In this document: positions 33,738-41,665 of the stretch, piece by piece | Layout: each line of letters opens with the position of its first letter | Position numbering within the stretch: the first letter of the stretch is position 1 | Assembly: GCF_029870285.1 (NCBI RefSeq) | Contig: NZ_JACSYA010000010.1 | Location: 1 to 64,000 of the forward strand | DNA from: Delftia sp. PS-11 | GTDB lineage: Bacteria > Pseudomonadota > Gammaproteobacteria > Burkholderiales > Burkholderiaceae_C | DNA: 64,000 nucleotides | Reading direction: 5' to 3' | Program-made: the position numbers and the translations under genes | Notes under the pieces: model-generated | The model's input: the letters and a program-made list of their open reading frames with translations, nothing else | What the model was told of the DNA's origin: nothing | Databases searched by the model: none

Positions 33738-34097
33738 ATGACGACTTCCGACCCATTGCACGAAACGATTGGCTTTGACGACTTCCTCAAGGTGGAGCTG
33801 CGCGTGGGCCGCATCGTGGACGCCCAGGTCTTCAAGGAGGCGCGCAAGCCCGCCTATGTGCTGCAGATCGACTTCGGCACCGAGCTGGGCCGGCGCAAAT
33901 CCAGCGCCCAGATCACGGCGCTGTACCAGCCCTCCGAGCTGATCGGCCGCCAGGTGGTGGCCGTGCTGAACTTTCCCAGCAAGCAGATCGGCCCCATGCG
34001 CTCCGAATGCCTGGTCACGGGCTTTCACAACGCGCACGGCGAAGTGGCGCTGTGCGTGCCCGACCGCGAGGTGCCGCTGGGCACCCGGCTGCTGTGA
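33738..34097 (+). CDS. csaA: CsaA-like tRNA-binding/chaperone protein
   Basis: A small protein of 119 residues consisting of one OB-fold tRNA-binding domain. Conserved stretches are [25 protein letters not shown] and [17 protein letters not shown]. CsaA proteins act as export-related chaperones or bind tRNA-like structures as dimers. The ATG at 33738 begins 74 bp after the gap terminator, and the OsmC gene follows 53 bp later on the same strand. The function in this organism is not tested. Confidence 0.88.
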   Translation: MTTSDPLHETIGFDDFLKVELRVGRIVDAQVFKEARKPAYVLQIDFGTELGRRKSSAQITALYQPSELIGRQVVAVLNFPSKQIGPMRSECLVTGFHNAHGEVALCVPDREVPLGTRLL

Positions 34098-34150
34098 GCA
34101 GGCATGGAGATTTCATTTACAGTGTCTGCAGCCAGCACTCAGGAGATCGC

Positions 34151-34555
34151 ATGGTCCACAGCGCCCACGCAACAAGCACCGATACGCCCTACCGCGTCAC
34201 CCTCGGAGATCCGCAAGGCCACCTGTGGCACGCGGATGAACCCGCCGACAAGGGCGGCGCGGACACCGCGCCCGACCCGATGCAGTTGCTACTGTCGGCC
34301 CTGGGCGCCTGCACCACGGTGACTCTGCAGATGTATGCGGCCCGCAAGCAGTGGAAGCTGGCGCAGGTGCATGTGCAGCTGCGACTGAACCCGCAAGGCG
34401 CGCCTGCCGGCGGCAATCTGATCGACCGCCAGATCACGCTCGAAGGTGATCTCGATGACGAACAGCGCCAGCGCCTGCTGCAGGTCGCCAATGCCTGCCC
34501 GGTGCACAAGCTGCTCGCCGGGGAAGTACACATCAGCACCGGGCTGCAGGACTGA
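34151..34555 (+). CDS. OsmC-family peroxiredoxin-like protein
   Basis: A protein of 134 residues with the two redox cysteines of the OsmC/Ohr fold, Cys54 in [11 protein letters not shown] and Cys116 in NACPVHKLL. Members reduce organic hydroperoxides or act on sulfur species. AGGAG lies six bases before the ATG at 34151, which settles the start although a longer frame is open upstream. It is convergent with the small unknown gene that follows. Confidence 0.9.
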   Translation: MVHSAHATSTDTPYRVTLGDPQGHLWHADEPADKGGADTAPDPMQLLLSALGACTTVTLQMYAARKQWKLAQVHVQLRLNPQGAPAGGNLIDRQITLEGDLDDEQRQRLLQVANACPVHKLLAGEVHISTGLQD

Positions 34556-34573
34556 TGCAGGCGGGGTGAGGCC

Positions 34574-34870
34574 TCAGGGTCCGGGGACCTCGATTTCGCC
34601 CGTGTCCACGTACAGCTCGAACTCGCGCTTAGCCAGCGACACCGTGATCGGCTGGTCTTCGTGCAGCCACGACAGCACGTAGCTGCCGATGGCGGCATCG
34701 ACCTGGACCTTGGTGCCGCGAGGGATGTCCTCCAGAGGGCCATCACCCACGCGGTGCTGCACATTGCCCGTGACCGTGGCCCGGAAATGCTCGGGAAAGC
34801 GCTGTATTTCGACGGCGCTGCGCACGGGTTCGTCGGCGGCTTCGGAAGCAGTCTGTGCGGATATCTGCAT
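34574..34870 (-). CDS. Small conserved-looking hypothetical protein (98 aa)
   Basis: I do not recognise this protein. It has an excellent ribosome-binding site (AGGAGG, 8 nt before the ATG), normal codon use and an acidic composition, with no signal peptide or membrane segment. Short alternating polar/hydrophobic strands such as HFRATVTGNVQ and REFELYVDTGEIEV suggest a small beta-rich domain. It is flanked by oxidative-stress and pirin genes, with a 182-bp gap to the divergent pirin gene. Confidence 0.8.
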   Translation of the reverse strand: MQISAQTASEAADEPVRSAVEIQRFPEHFRATVTGNVQHRVGDGPLEDIPRGTKVQVDAAIGSYVLSWLHEDQPITVSLAKREFELYVDTGEIEVPGP

Positions 34871-35052
34871 GGCGTGTCCTCCTGTAGATGTCAGGCCGGG
34901 GCATCCCAGGGACGGGAGCCGGTCCACCCCCTGAATGTAGACAATGCAGCCAGGGCGCGCTGTCAGCGAACAGGCCCAATGCATGCGGGCAGGATTTGCC
35001 AGAGCAGCGCCTGTGCACGACACTGGCGCCATCCCATTTTGGAGCCCTTGCC

Positions 35053-35973
35053 ATGGCCGAAGACCGTCCGCCCCAGCATCTGCCCACCCGCACCGCCGAT
35101 GTCGGCGGCATTCCTATCCAGCGCGCCATCCCCCAGCGCGCCCTGCGCAAGGTCGGCGCATGGTGCTTTCTGGACCATGCAGGCCCTGCCTCCCCCGAGC
35201 CACCGGGCATGCAGGTGGGACCGCATCCGCATATCGGACTGCAGACTTTCACCTGGATGATCCGTGGAGAGGTGCTGCACCGCGACAGCCTGGGCAACCG
35301 GCAGATACTGCGCCCGGGACAGGTCAATCTGATGACCGCCGGCCATGGCATCGCGCACTCCGAAGAGAGCCTCGCACCCTCGCACATCCACGCTGCCCAG
35401 CTGTGGATCGCCCTGCCCGACGCACAGCGCAACGGCCCGCCGCGCTTTCAGCACTATCCCGTGCTGCCGCAAACCCGGGCGGATGGCTTCACGGCCACCG
35501 TGCTGGCGGGCGAGGCACTGGGCCTTCGTTCGCCGGCAGAGGTGCATACGCCGCTGATGGGCGTGGATCTGCATGCGGCTCAGGACGCAGCACAGACGCA
35601 GTTGCCGCTGCGCGCAGATTTCGAACATGCGGTGCTCGCGCTGGAAGGCAGCATCCAGGTGCAGGGGCGCGATCTGCCCATGCAGGAGCTGCTGTATCTG
35701 CCGCCAGGCACGGCATCGGTGGACATTGGCGCCCCGCATGGCGGACGGCTGCTGATCATCGGCGGCGAGCCCATGGACGAGGCCATCTTGCTGTGGTGGA
35801 ACTTTGTCGCACGCACGGGCGAGGAAATCGCCCAGGCGCGCAGCCAGTGGGAAGCCGAGCTGCGCCACAGCGGCGGCGGCGCGCCACGGCGCTTCGGTCC
35901 GCCGCTGGACTGCCCGCTGCAGCCGCTGCATGCGCCGCCGCTGGACGGGGCGGTGCTGCGGGCCTCACGCTGA
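35053..35973 (+). CDS. Pirin-family protein (first of two in the window)
   Basis: A bicupin of 306 residues. The N-terminal cupin carries the pirin metal motif in VGPHPHIGLQTFTWMIRGE and NLMTAGHGIAHSEE (His, His, His, Glu), and the C-terminal half ends in a short Pro-rich tail. Pirins are iron proteins, some with quercetinase activity, others regulators. The ATG at 35053 is the family-like start. Its product differs clearly from the second pirin at 45 kb. Confidence 0.9.
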   Translation: MAEDRPPQHLPTRTADVGGIPIQRAIPQRALRKVGAWCFLDHAGPASPEPPGMQVGPHPHIGLQTFTWMIRGEVLHRDSLGNRQILRPGQVNLMTAGHGIAHSEESLAPSHIHAAQLWIALPDAQRNGPPRFQHYPVLPQTRADGFTATVLAGEALGLRSPAEVHTPLMGVDLHAAQDAAQTQLPLRADFEHAVLALEGSIQVQGRDLPMQELLYLPPGTASVDIGAPHGGRLLIIGGEPMDEAILLWWNFVARTGEEIAQARSQWEAELRHSGGGAPRRFGPPLDCPLQPLHAPPLDGAVLRASR

Positions 35974-36002
35974 CCGCTGGCGCAAGGAGGCGGAAAAAGC
36001 GC

Positions 36003-36031
36003 AAAAAAAAGCGCCCTGGCATCCAGGGCGC
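36003..36031 (-). terminator. Rho-independent terminator of the hibernation-factor gene
   Basis: Perfect 9-bp stem GCGCCCTGG/CCAGGGCGC with loop CAT, followed on the minus strand by eight T residues. It starts 26 bp after the stop codon of the leftward gene. Confidence 0.9.
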
Positions 36032-36056
36032 CTGCGGCAGCAATGCGCGCCGGCAC

Positions 36057-36431
36057 TCAGGCCGCAGCGTCTACCTGCGAATCATCCTCCACACCGCGCA
36101 CACTGTCGCGTCCATGCTTGTCCTTGAGCTTGCCCAGGTCGGTTTCCACGGCACGGCGCAGCTTTTCGATCGCGGCATTGAAGGCATCCTTGACCTTTTC
36201 GGCTTCGGCGTTCACCGCAATCGGCGGCCTGCCATTGGCGCGTGTCTCCAGCACGCAGCGCTTGCCGGGTCCGCCGGTGGCCTTGAGCGCATCGACGCCG
36301 GTGAGGAACACCTCCACACGCACCACATAGTCCTTCAGGCGCGCCAGCTTGGCGTTGATCTCTTCCTGTGCCCACTGTGCCAGGGAATCACCACCCTGGA
36401 TCGAATCGTCGGCATGAACCTGAACTTGCAT
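36057..36431 (-). CDS. HPF/RaiA-family ribosome hibernation protein
   Basis: A short-form ribosome-associated protein of 124 residues that binds the 30S subunit in stationary phase or stress. The pattern MQVQVHADDSIQGGDSLAQW, then EVFLTGVDALK and CVLETRANGRPPIAV matches the beta-alpha-beta core, and the C-terminus is acidic. AGGAGG lies 7 nt before the ATG at 36431. The long C-terminal dimerisation domain of long HPF is absent. The gene has its own terminator. Confidence 0.87.
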   Translation of the reverse strand: MQVQVHADDSIQGGDSLAQWAQEEINAKLARLKDYVVRVEVFLTGVDALKATGGPGKRCVLETRANGRPPIAVNAEAEKVKDAFNAAIEKLRRAVETDLGKLKDKHGRDSVRGVEDDSQVDAAA

Positions 36432-36816
36432 GCATATCCTCCTAGTCGCCAAAAGCCGCACCACCGGTGCGGCGGGGTTGTCGGGGCCATTGAAGAATGG
36501 GCAAACCCATCGTAACGCCATGCGGGCCGGCTGCGCAGCAAGTCACACATTGGCGCGTCAGGGTTTTCTCTGGTGCTGTTTGCAGCAGATCCACGACCTC
36601 CGTAGGCTACACCCGCGCGCGCGCCCGGGCCAAGGCGGCGGACACGGGCATTGAGATGCGTCAAGGCTGGACATGCATTTGCCACGCATCCCGCCAGGAC
36701 GATGGCCCTGTGGCGCGCATGGATGTTCACCCTCTTCCTACACGGCAGCAGGGCAATTGGACGTACAACGGATGCCTACCGGATGCCTACCGGACGCCCA
36801 TGCAGCAAAGCCTTCC
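36432..36816. other. 385-bp intergenic region with an 11-bp tandem duplication
   Basis: This stretch separates the hibernation-factor gene from the glutamine amidotransferase gene and must hold both promoters. At 36769-36790 the unit CGGATGCCTAC occurs twice in tandem and is followed by a partial third copy. No RNA gene was recognised. An in-frame ATG at 36673 would extend the next gene but has no homolog-like sequence. Confidence 0.5.
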
Positions 36817-37698
36817 ATGAGCCCACTTGCCTCCCGCCGCCTCAAGATCGGCCTGTCGGCCTGCTTTTCCCATGCGGACCCGCAGCGGCCGCTGTTCACG
36901 GGCAAGACGCTGCAGTATGTGGAGCAGTCGATCGCCCACTGGATCATGTCGGCCGGAGCCATGGTGGTCATGGTGCCCTGCCCCACAGGCGAGACAGCGC
37001 GCGGCGACGTGACGCTGGAGCACTATGCCGAATGGCTCGATGGCGTGGTCATGCATGGCGGCGCCGATGTCTGGCCCGGCAGCTATGGGGAAGAGCCGCT
37101 GCGCCCCGAGTGGCTGGGCGACCGCGTGCGCGACCTCTACGATCTGGCAGTGGTCGAGGCCTTCTCGCAGGCGGGCAAGCCCATCTTCGGCGTCTGCCGC
37201 GGGCTGCAGCTGATCAACGTGGCGTTTGGCGGCACGCTCTACCAGGACATCCAGACACAGGTGCCGGGCTCGCAGCTGCACCGCGATGCCGCCGAGTACG
37301 ATCGCCATTACCATGACATCGCCATCGTGGCCGGCAGCCGCCTGCAGGCGCTGTACCCGGGCCTGCACCGTGCACGCGTCAACAGCATCCACCACCAGGG
37401 CATCAAGGATGTCGCGCCGGGCTTCGGCGTCGAAGCCTGGAGCATTCCCGACCACATCCCGGAGGCCATTTTCCGCAAGCCCGGCACGCTCAGGAGCTAC
37501 ATCGCGGCCACGCAGTGGCATCCCGAGTTCCAGTTCCGCAACCCCGGCACCAGCACACTGGACGACAGCGTGCTGCTGCGCGACTTCCTGGACGCCTGCT
37601 CGCGCGCACGCCTGAGCCCGGCCGTGAGCCACAGCCCTTTCCAGATCCGCAACCGCGCGGCCCGCCTGCTGCGGCGCGCGCTACTGCGCCGGCATTGA
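36817..37698 (+). CDS. Class I glutamine amidotransferase-like gamma-Glu-GABA hydrolase (peptidase C26)
   Basis: A protein of 293 residues of the PuuD-type family, which hydrolyses gamma-glutamyl amides such as gamma-glutamyl-GABA in polyamine catabolism. The nucleophile Cys127 is in FGVCRGLQ, and the His/Glu pair in TQWHPEFQ near residue 235. The domain also has VMHGGADVWPG. The C-terminal 25 residues are strongly basic (Arg-rich), which is unusual. No other puu genes are adjacent. The ATG at 36817 directly precedes the conserved domain. Confidence 0.88.
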   Translation: MSPLASRRLKIGLSACFSHADPQRPLFTGKTLQYVEQSIAHWIMSAGAMVVMVPCPTGETARGDVTLEHYAEWLDGVVMHGGADVWPGSYGEEPLRPEWLGDRVRDLYDLAVVEAFSQAGKPIFGVCRGLQLINVAFGGTLYQDIQTQVPGSQLHRDAAEYDRHYHDIAIVAGSRLQALYPGLHRARVNSIHHQGIKDVAPGFGVEAWSIPDHIPEAIFRKPGTLRSYIAATQWHPEFQFRNPGTSTLDDSVLLRDFLDACSRARLSPAVSHSPFQIRNRAARLLRRALLRRH

Positions 37699-37707
37699 CT
37701 CAAAGCA

Positions 37708-37816
37708 CCCCCTGAGCGGCTATCGCCGCTTCCCCCTCTCTCGCTACGCGGGAGGGGGACGACACCCTCGGTGCGGGGCGGCGCGGCCGGCACAGGCCCT
37801 TCCTCGGTGTCCCTGA
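37708..37816 (+). repeat. Dispersed GC-rich repeat, copy 1
   Basis: This intergenic sequence between convergent genes contains two hairpins: GAGCGGC/GCCGCTT at its left end, and CCCCCTC/GGGAGGGGG around TCTCGCTACGCG. Blocks such as CTCTCTCGCTACGCGGGAGG, CCCTCGGTGCGG and CGGCCGGCACAGGCCCTT recur with few changes at 57.8-57.9 kb in the opposite orientation. It looks like a genome-wide extragenic repeat. Confidence 0.7.
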
Positions 37817-37868
37817 GATGAGCCACGCCAGTTTCAAGCGTAGCACCGCACCTACGATGGACAGGGTG

Positions 37869-38783
37869 CTAAGAGCCGGTAGCGCAAAGTGTAGACAACA
37901 CCACCTGCTCCAGCTGCCCGCGCAGCCATGCATGGGCCGGGTCCGACTGGTGGCGTGCATGCCAGATCATGTACATGGGCAGGGCCGGGCAGTCCACGGG
38001 CACGGGGGCCATGGCCAGCGATGCCAGGGATGTGCGGCCCAGCAGCGATGGCGCCGTGGCCAGCAGCGGCGTGCCGCGCACAAAGGCGGCCAGCGCGGCA
38101 AAGCCCGGCACGCGCACCGCAAAGCGGCGCTCGATGCCGCGCGCCTGCAGCTGCTGGTCCAGATCCAGCCCCTGTCGGGCCGCATAGGCCACGGTCGCAT
38201 GGTCCGACTGCAGATAGCCGGCCACGCTGCGGGGCGGCTCGCGCAGGGCCGGATCGTAGAAGACGGCGTATTCATCGCTGAACAGCCGCTTTTGCAGAAT
38301 GTCCGTGGCATCGGGCGGGCGCGGGCTGATGACCAGCATGCATTCATCCGAACGCAGCAGATCGGCATCGGGCGCGCCGCTGTCGCTCACGCGCAGCAGG
38401 GTGTGGGGCGCGGCCTCGCGCAGGCGGCGCGCCAGCGCGGGCAGCAACAGCTCGCGCTGCAGGTCGTTGGCAGCGATGGTGACCTCGGTGCGCCAGTGCG
38501 CAGGGTCAAAGCACGGCCCCTGGCCGAACTGCTGCATCTGGCCCAGCAGGGCACGCGCCGGCTCCAGCAGCGCGCGCGCATGGGGCGTAGGGGCAATGCC
38601 GCGCCCCTGTTTGACGAACAGCCGGTCGCCGGTGATGGCGCGCAGCTTGTCCAGCAGATGGCTGACCGCCGACTGGGTCACGCCCAGGCGCATGGCGGCA
38701 GCGGTGACGCTGCCGGTCTCCAGCACGGCCACCAGCAATTGCAGCAGCCGGCCATCAAGGTGGGACCAATCGATTTTGCTCAT
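37869..38783 (-). CDS. LysR-family regulator divergent from ligAB-like genes
   Basis: A regulator of 304 residues with the N-terminal helix-turn-helix (VTAAAMRLGVTQSAVSHLLDKLR) and a periplasmic-binding-protein-like effector domain. It lies 85 bp from the divergent dioxygenase genes, the arrangement expected for a LysR activator of an aromatic catabolic operon. An in-frame ATG three codons upstream (38792) is an equally possible start. Its 3' end faces a dispersed repeat. Confidence 0.92.
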   Translation of the reverse strand: MSKIDWSHLDGRLLQLLVAVLETGSVTAAAMRLGVTQSAVSHLLDKLRAITGDRLFVKQGRGIAPTPHARALLEPARALLGQMQQFGQGPCFDPAHWRTEVTIAANDLQRELLLPALARRLREAAPHTLLRVSDSGAPDADLLRSDECMLVISPRPPDATDILQKRLFSDEYAVFYDPALREPPRSVAGYLQSDHATVAYAARQGLDLDQQLQARGIERRFAVRVPGFAALAAFVRGTPLLATAPSLLGRTSLASLAMAPVPVDCPALPMYMIWHARHQSDPAHAWLRGQLEQVVLSTLCATGS

Positions 38784-38868
38784 GAATTGCATGATTGGCC
38801 ATGGCTTTATCTTTGGCAACGCGTGCCGGACACTGCCGCTGATCCATCGCAAATACCGGAGACAAAAC

Positions 38869-39210
38869 ATGGCCGCTCAGCCACAGATTCCCGGCACCAT
38901 CGTGTTCGACGGCGCCCAGGCCCGCAAAGGCTATGCGCTCAACAAGATGTGCTTTTCCTTCAACGAGGAAGCCAACCGCAAGGCCTTCCTGGCCGACGAA
39001 GAGGCCTACATGCGCCGCTACGGCCTGGACGACAACCAGGCAGCGGCCGTGCGCGCGCGCAATGTGCTGCAGATGCTGGCCGCCGGCGGCAACGCCTACT
39101 ACCTGGCCAAGCTGGCCGGTATCTTCCATCTGGACATGCAGGACATCGGCGCGCAGCAGACCGGCATGACCAAGGCCGAGTTCCAGGCCATGCTGTGCTC
39201 GCACGCCTGA
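38869..39210 (+). CDS. Class III extradiol dioxygenase alpha subunit (LigA-type)
   Basis: The small helical subunit of 113 residues, of the PF07746 type, that caps the active site of protocatechuate 4,5-dioxygenase-like enzymes. The helices are visible in KGYALNKMCFSF, YGLDDNQAAAVRARN and AYYLAKLAGIF. GGAG lies 8 nt upstream of the ATG. It is about 25 residues shorter than Sphingobium LigA but not broken. The beta subunit gene follows 34 bp later. Confidence 0.88.
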   Translation: MAAQPQIPGTIVFDGAQARKGYALNKMCFSFNEEANRKAFLADEEAYMRRYGLDDNQAAAVRARNVLQMLAAGGNAYYLAKLAGIFHLDMQDIGAQQTGMTKAEFQAMLCSHA

Positions 39211-39244
39211 GCACCGCCGCACCACACGACAGGAGACATCCCCC

Positions 39245-40090
39245 ATGGCACATCTCATCGGAGGTCTGGGCACCTCGCACATCCCCGCCATCGGCAACGC
39301 CATCCACAAGGGCCTGCAAAACGAACCCTACTGGAAGCCCTTCTTCGACGGCTTCCCCCCCATCCGCGAATGGCTGGCCGCCCAGCGGCCCGATGTGGTC
39401 GTGATGTTCTACAACGACCATGGCCTGAACTTCTTCCTGGACAAGATGCCGACCTTCGCCGTGGGCGCGGCAGCGCAGTACAGCAATGCCGATGAGGGCT
39501 GGGGCATCCCCACCCTGGCGCCGCTGCGCGGGCATACCGGGCTGTCCTGGCATCTGATCGAATCGCTGGTGGGCGAGGATTTCGACGTGGTCAGCTGCCA
39601 GGAAATGCTGGTGGACCATGCATGCACACTGCCGCTGAAGCTGTTCTGGCCCGAAGGCGAATGCCCGGTGGCCGTGGTGCCGGTGTGCATCAACACCGTG
39701 CAGTTTCCGCTGCCGTCGGCACGGCGCTGCTATGCGCTGGGCCAGGCCGTGGGCCGCGCCATCGCGCGCTGGGACAGCGACCAGCGCGTGGCCGTGATCG
39801 CCTCGGGGGGCCTGTCGCACCAGCTCGACGGCGAGCGCGCAGGCTTCATCAACAAGGCTTTCGACCTGCAGTTCCTGGAAAGCATGGCCACCAATCCCGA
39901 ATGGGCCACGCAGTTCAGCGTGCATGAGCTCGTGGAAAAGACCGGCACCCAGGGGGTGGAGCTGCTGATGTGGCTGGCCATGCGCGGCGCGCTGTCTGCT
40001 GCCGCGCCGGGCGTGCGCCGCGTGCACGGCAACTATCACATCCCGATCTCCAACACGGCCACGGCGCTGCTGGCGCTGGAGACGGTGTAA
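39245..40090 (+). CDS. Class III extradiol dioxygenase beta subunit (LigB-type)
   Basis: The catalytic non-haem iron(II) subunit of 281 residues that opens a catechol ring next to, not between, the hydroxyls. The iron ligands His12 (TSHIP), His59 (NDHG) and Glu239 (QGVELL) and the catalytic His192 (SHQ) fit the LigB pattern. ACAGGAG precedes the ATG. With LigA it forms a protocatechuate 4,5-dioxygenase-type enzyme; protocatechuate, gallate and methylgallate cannot be told apart by eye. No downstream meta-pathway genes follow. Confidence 0.9.
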   Translation: MAHLIGGLGTSHIPAIGNAIHKGLQNEPYWKPFFDGFPPIREWLAAQRPDVVVMFYNDHGLNFFLDKMPTFAVGAAAQYSNADEGWGIPTLAPLRGHTGLSWHLIESLVGEDFDVVSCQEMLVDHACTLPLKLFWPEGECPVAVVPVCINTVQFPLPSARRCYALGQAVGRAIARWDSDQRVAVIASGGLSHQLDGERAGFINKAFDLQFLESMATNPEWATQFSVHELVEKTGTQGVELLMWLAMRGALSAAAPGVRRVHGNYHIPISNTATALLALETV

Positions 40091-40109
40091 GCGGGGGCCC
40101 GCCGCCGCT

Positions 40110-40580
40110 TCAGTGATGGTGGCCGTGGCCGCCGTGCACGTGGCGATGCTCGATTTCCTCGGGCTTGGCCGCGCGCACTTCATTGACCTTGCACGAAAAG
40201 CGCAGCGCCTGGCCGGCCAGCGGGTGGTTGCCGTCGAGCAGCACCACGGGGCCCTTGATCTTGACTACATGGTAGATCTGGGGCTCGCCCTGGTCATTGG
40301 TGCCGCGCAGCTGGCCGCCGACCTTCACGCCGGGCGGAAACTCGCCCTTGGGGATGGTGCGCGTCAGGCTTTCGTCGCGCGCGCCAAAGGCATCTTCCAC
40401 AGCCAGGTCCACGGTCAGCGTGTCGCCCACGGCCTTGCCGTCCAGGGCGACTTCCACCTTGGCGAAGATGTTGTCGTAGCCGCCGTGCAGGTAGGCGACA
40501 TCGCCCTTGTCGAGCAGCTTGCCCTGTGTATCGGTGATCTTGTAGTTGAGGGTGACGGCGGTGTCTTTGGTGATGTTCAT
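40110..40580 (-). CDS. slyD: FKBP-type peptidyl-prolyl isomerase, SlyD
   Basis: A folding helper and metallochaperone of 156 residues. The split FKBP domain surrounds an IF-domain insertion (residues about 70-120), and the C-terminus ends in a His-rich metal-binding tail (HRHVHGGHGHHH). SlyD binds nickel and supports hydrogenase and urease maturation, but no such genes are nearby. It is convergent with the LigB gene, 19 bp away. Confidence 0.95.
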   Translation of the reverse strand: MNITKDTAVTLNYKITDTQGKLLDKGDVAYLHGGYDNIFAKVEVALDGKAVGDTLTVDLAVEDAFGARDESLTRTIPKGEFPPGVKVGGQLRGTNDQGEPQIYHVVKIKGPVVLLDGNHPLAGQALRFSCKVNEVRAAKPEEIEHRHVHGGHGHHH

Positions 40581-40649
40581 GGCAAAGGCTCAAGGAAACT
40601 GCGGCGCACAGGTTGCACCGCACAAGGCTGCCATTGTCCGCGACCTGGG

Positions 40650-41564
40650 CTATTGCAGCGCGATGTCCGAAGCACTGGCAGCGGATGCGGCCGGCCGCAG
40701 GTACAGGCGCGCGCAATCGAGCAGGCTGCGTGCCCAGCGCGCGCGCGCCGAGGTATGCATCCACAGCAGCCCCACCCGGCGCGCACCAGCCTCTGACGAG
40801 GGCAAGGGCAAAGCACACACGTCCCGGCCCTGGGCCAGCACGGAACCGATATCGGGCACCAGGCCAACGCCCAGGCCCTGATCCACCATCATGGCGACGG
40901 CCAGCACCGAATTGAGCTCCATGCGCTCGATGGGGGCGATACCCTGGGCACGCAGATAGCGATCGGCCAGCCGGCCGCCAGCCAGGCAGCGGTCATAGCG
41001 CACCAGGGGACGGCTGCGCAGCAGCGCCAGCGGGTCTTCGGATGCGTCTTCGGCACGACACAGCACCACCAGCGGCTCCTGGCGCAGTTCGGCCCAGCAC
41101 ACGGACTTGGGCAGGTCAAACGAGGGCTGCAGGCAGATGAGCACGTCAAGCTCGGACTGCAGCAGGGCCGTGTACAGCTCGGGGGTGAGGCCGGCGCGCA
41201 CGCTGATGCGCACATCCGCATGGCGCTGCACGAAGACGCGCATGACGGCGGGCAGGAAGCCGTGCAGTGCCGTGTTGACCGTCCCCAGGCGCAGTTCGCC
41301 ACCGCCACCGTCAGAAGCCACCCATTCACGCAGGCCTTCGACCTCCTGCAGCAGTTGCCGGCCACGCTCGAACAGCCGCTCGCCCGCCGCCGTGGCGCGC
41401 ACGCTGCGGCCCTGGCGTACCAGCAGGGGGGCACCCATCTCGCCTTCGAGCACACGCATCTGCTGGGCAATCGCCGAGGGACTCAGGTCCAGCTGGCGCG
41501 CGGCTTCAGACATGGAGCCCGCGCTCACGACCCGCAAGAAATTGTGTATGTATCTGACATCCAT
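40650..41564 (-). CDS. LysR-family regulator divergent from Bug-pcaB-pcaC
   Basis: A regulator of 304 residues with helix-turn-helix MSEAARQLDLSPSAIAQQMR and a LysR substrate-binding domain. The next gene on the other strand starts 101 bp away, so it is the probable activator of the Bug-pcaB-pcaC operon, with protocatechuate-derived muconate as plausible inducer. The ATG at 41564 matches the usual LysR N-terminus; an ATG at 41573 is possible. There is no obvious Shine-Dalgarno for either. Confidence 0.92.
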   Translation of the reverse strand: MDVRYIHNFLRVVSAGSMSEAARQLDLSPSAIAQQMRVLEGEMGAPLLVRQGRSVRATAAGERLFERGRQLLQEVEGLREWVASDGGGGELRLGTVNTALHGFLPAVMRVFVQRHADVRISVRAGLTPELYTALLQSELDVLICLQPSFDLPKSVCWAELRQEPLVVLCRAEDASEDPLALLRSRPLVRYDRCLAGGRLADRYLRAQGIAPIERMELNSVLAVAMMVDQGLGVGLVPDIGSVLAQGRDVCALPLPSSEAGARRVGLLWMHTSARARWARSLLDCARLYLRPAASAASASDIALQ

Positions 41565-41665
41565 TTCACACATTTTCTTGAATGACAAAGCAGATGCAAC
41601 CCCTGTTTGTGCACCGTGTCATGGCCCACACTGCAAGGCGACAACGATTTTCAGGAGACACACAC

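Noticed and set aside
34007..34150. Upstream extension of the OsmC gene
   Set aside because: It overlaps csaA in another frame; AGGAG before the ATG at 34151 decides the start.
38869..39210. LigA as a truncated pseudogene
   Set aside because: Although shorter than Sphingobium LigA, it has start, stop, ribosome-binding site and all core helices.
41582..41622. Inverted repeat ATGACA/TGTCAT between LysR and Bug genes
   Set aside because: Six-base arms with a 29-bp spacer are too short and common to be called an operator.
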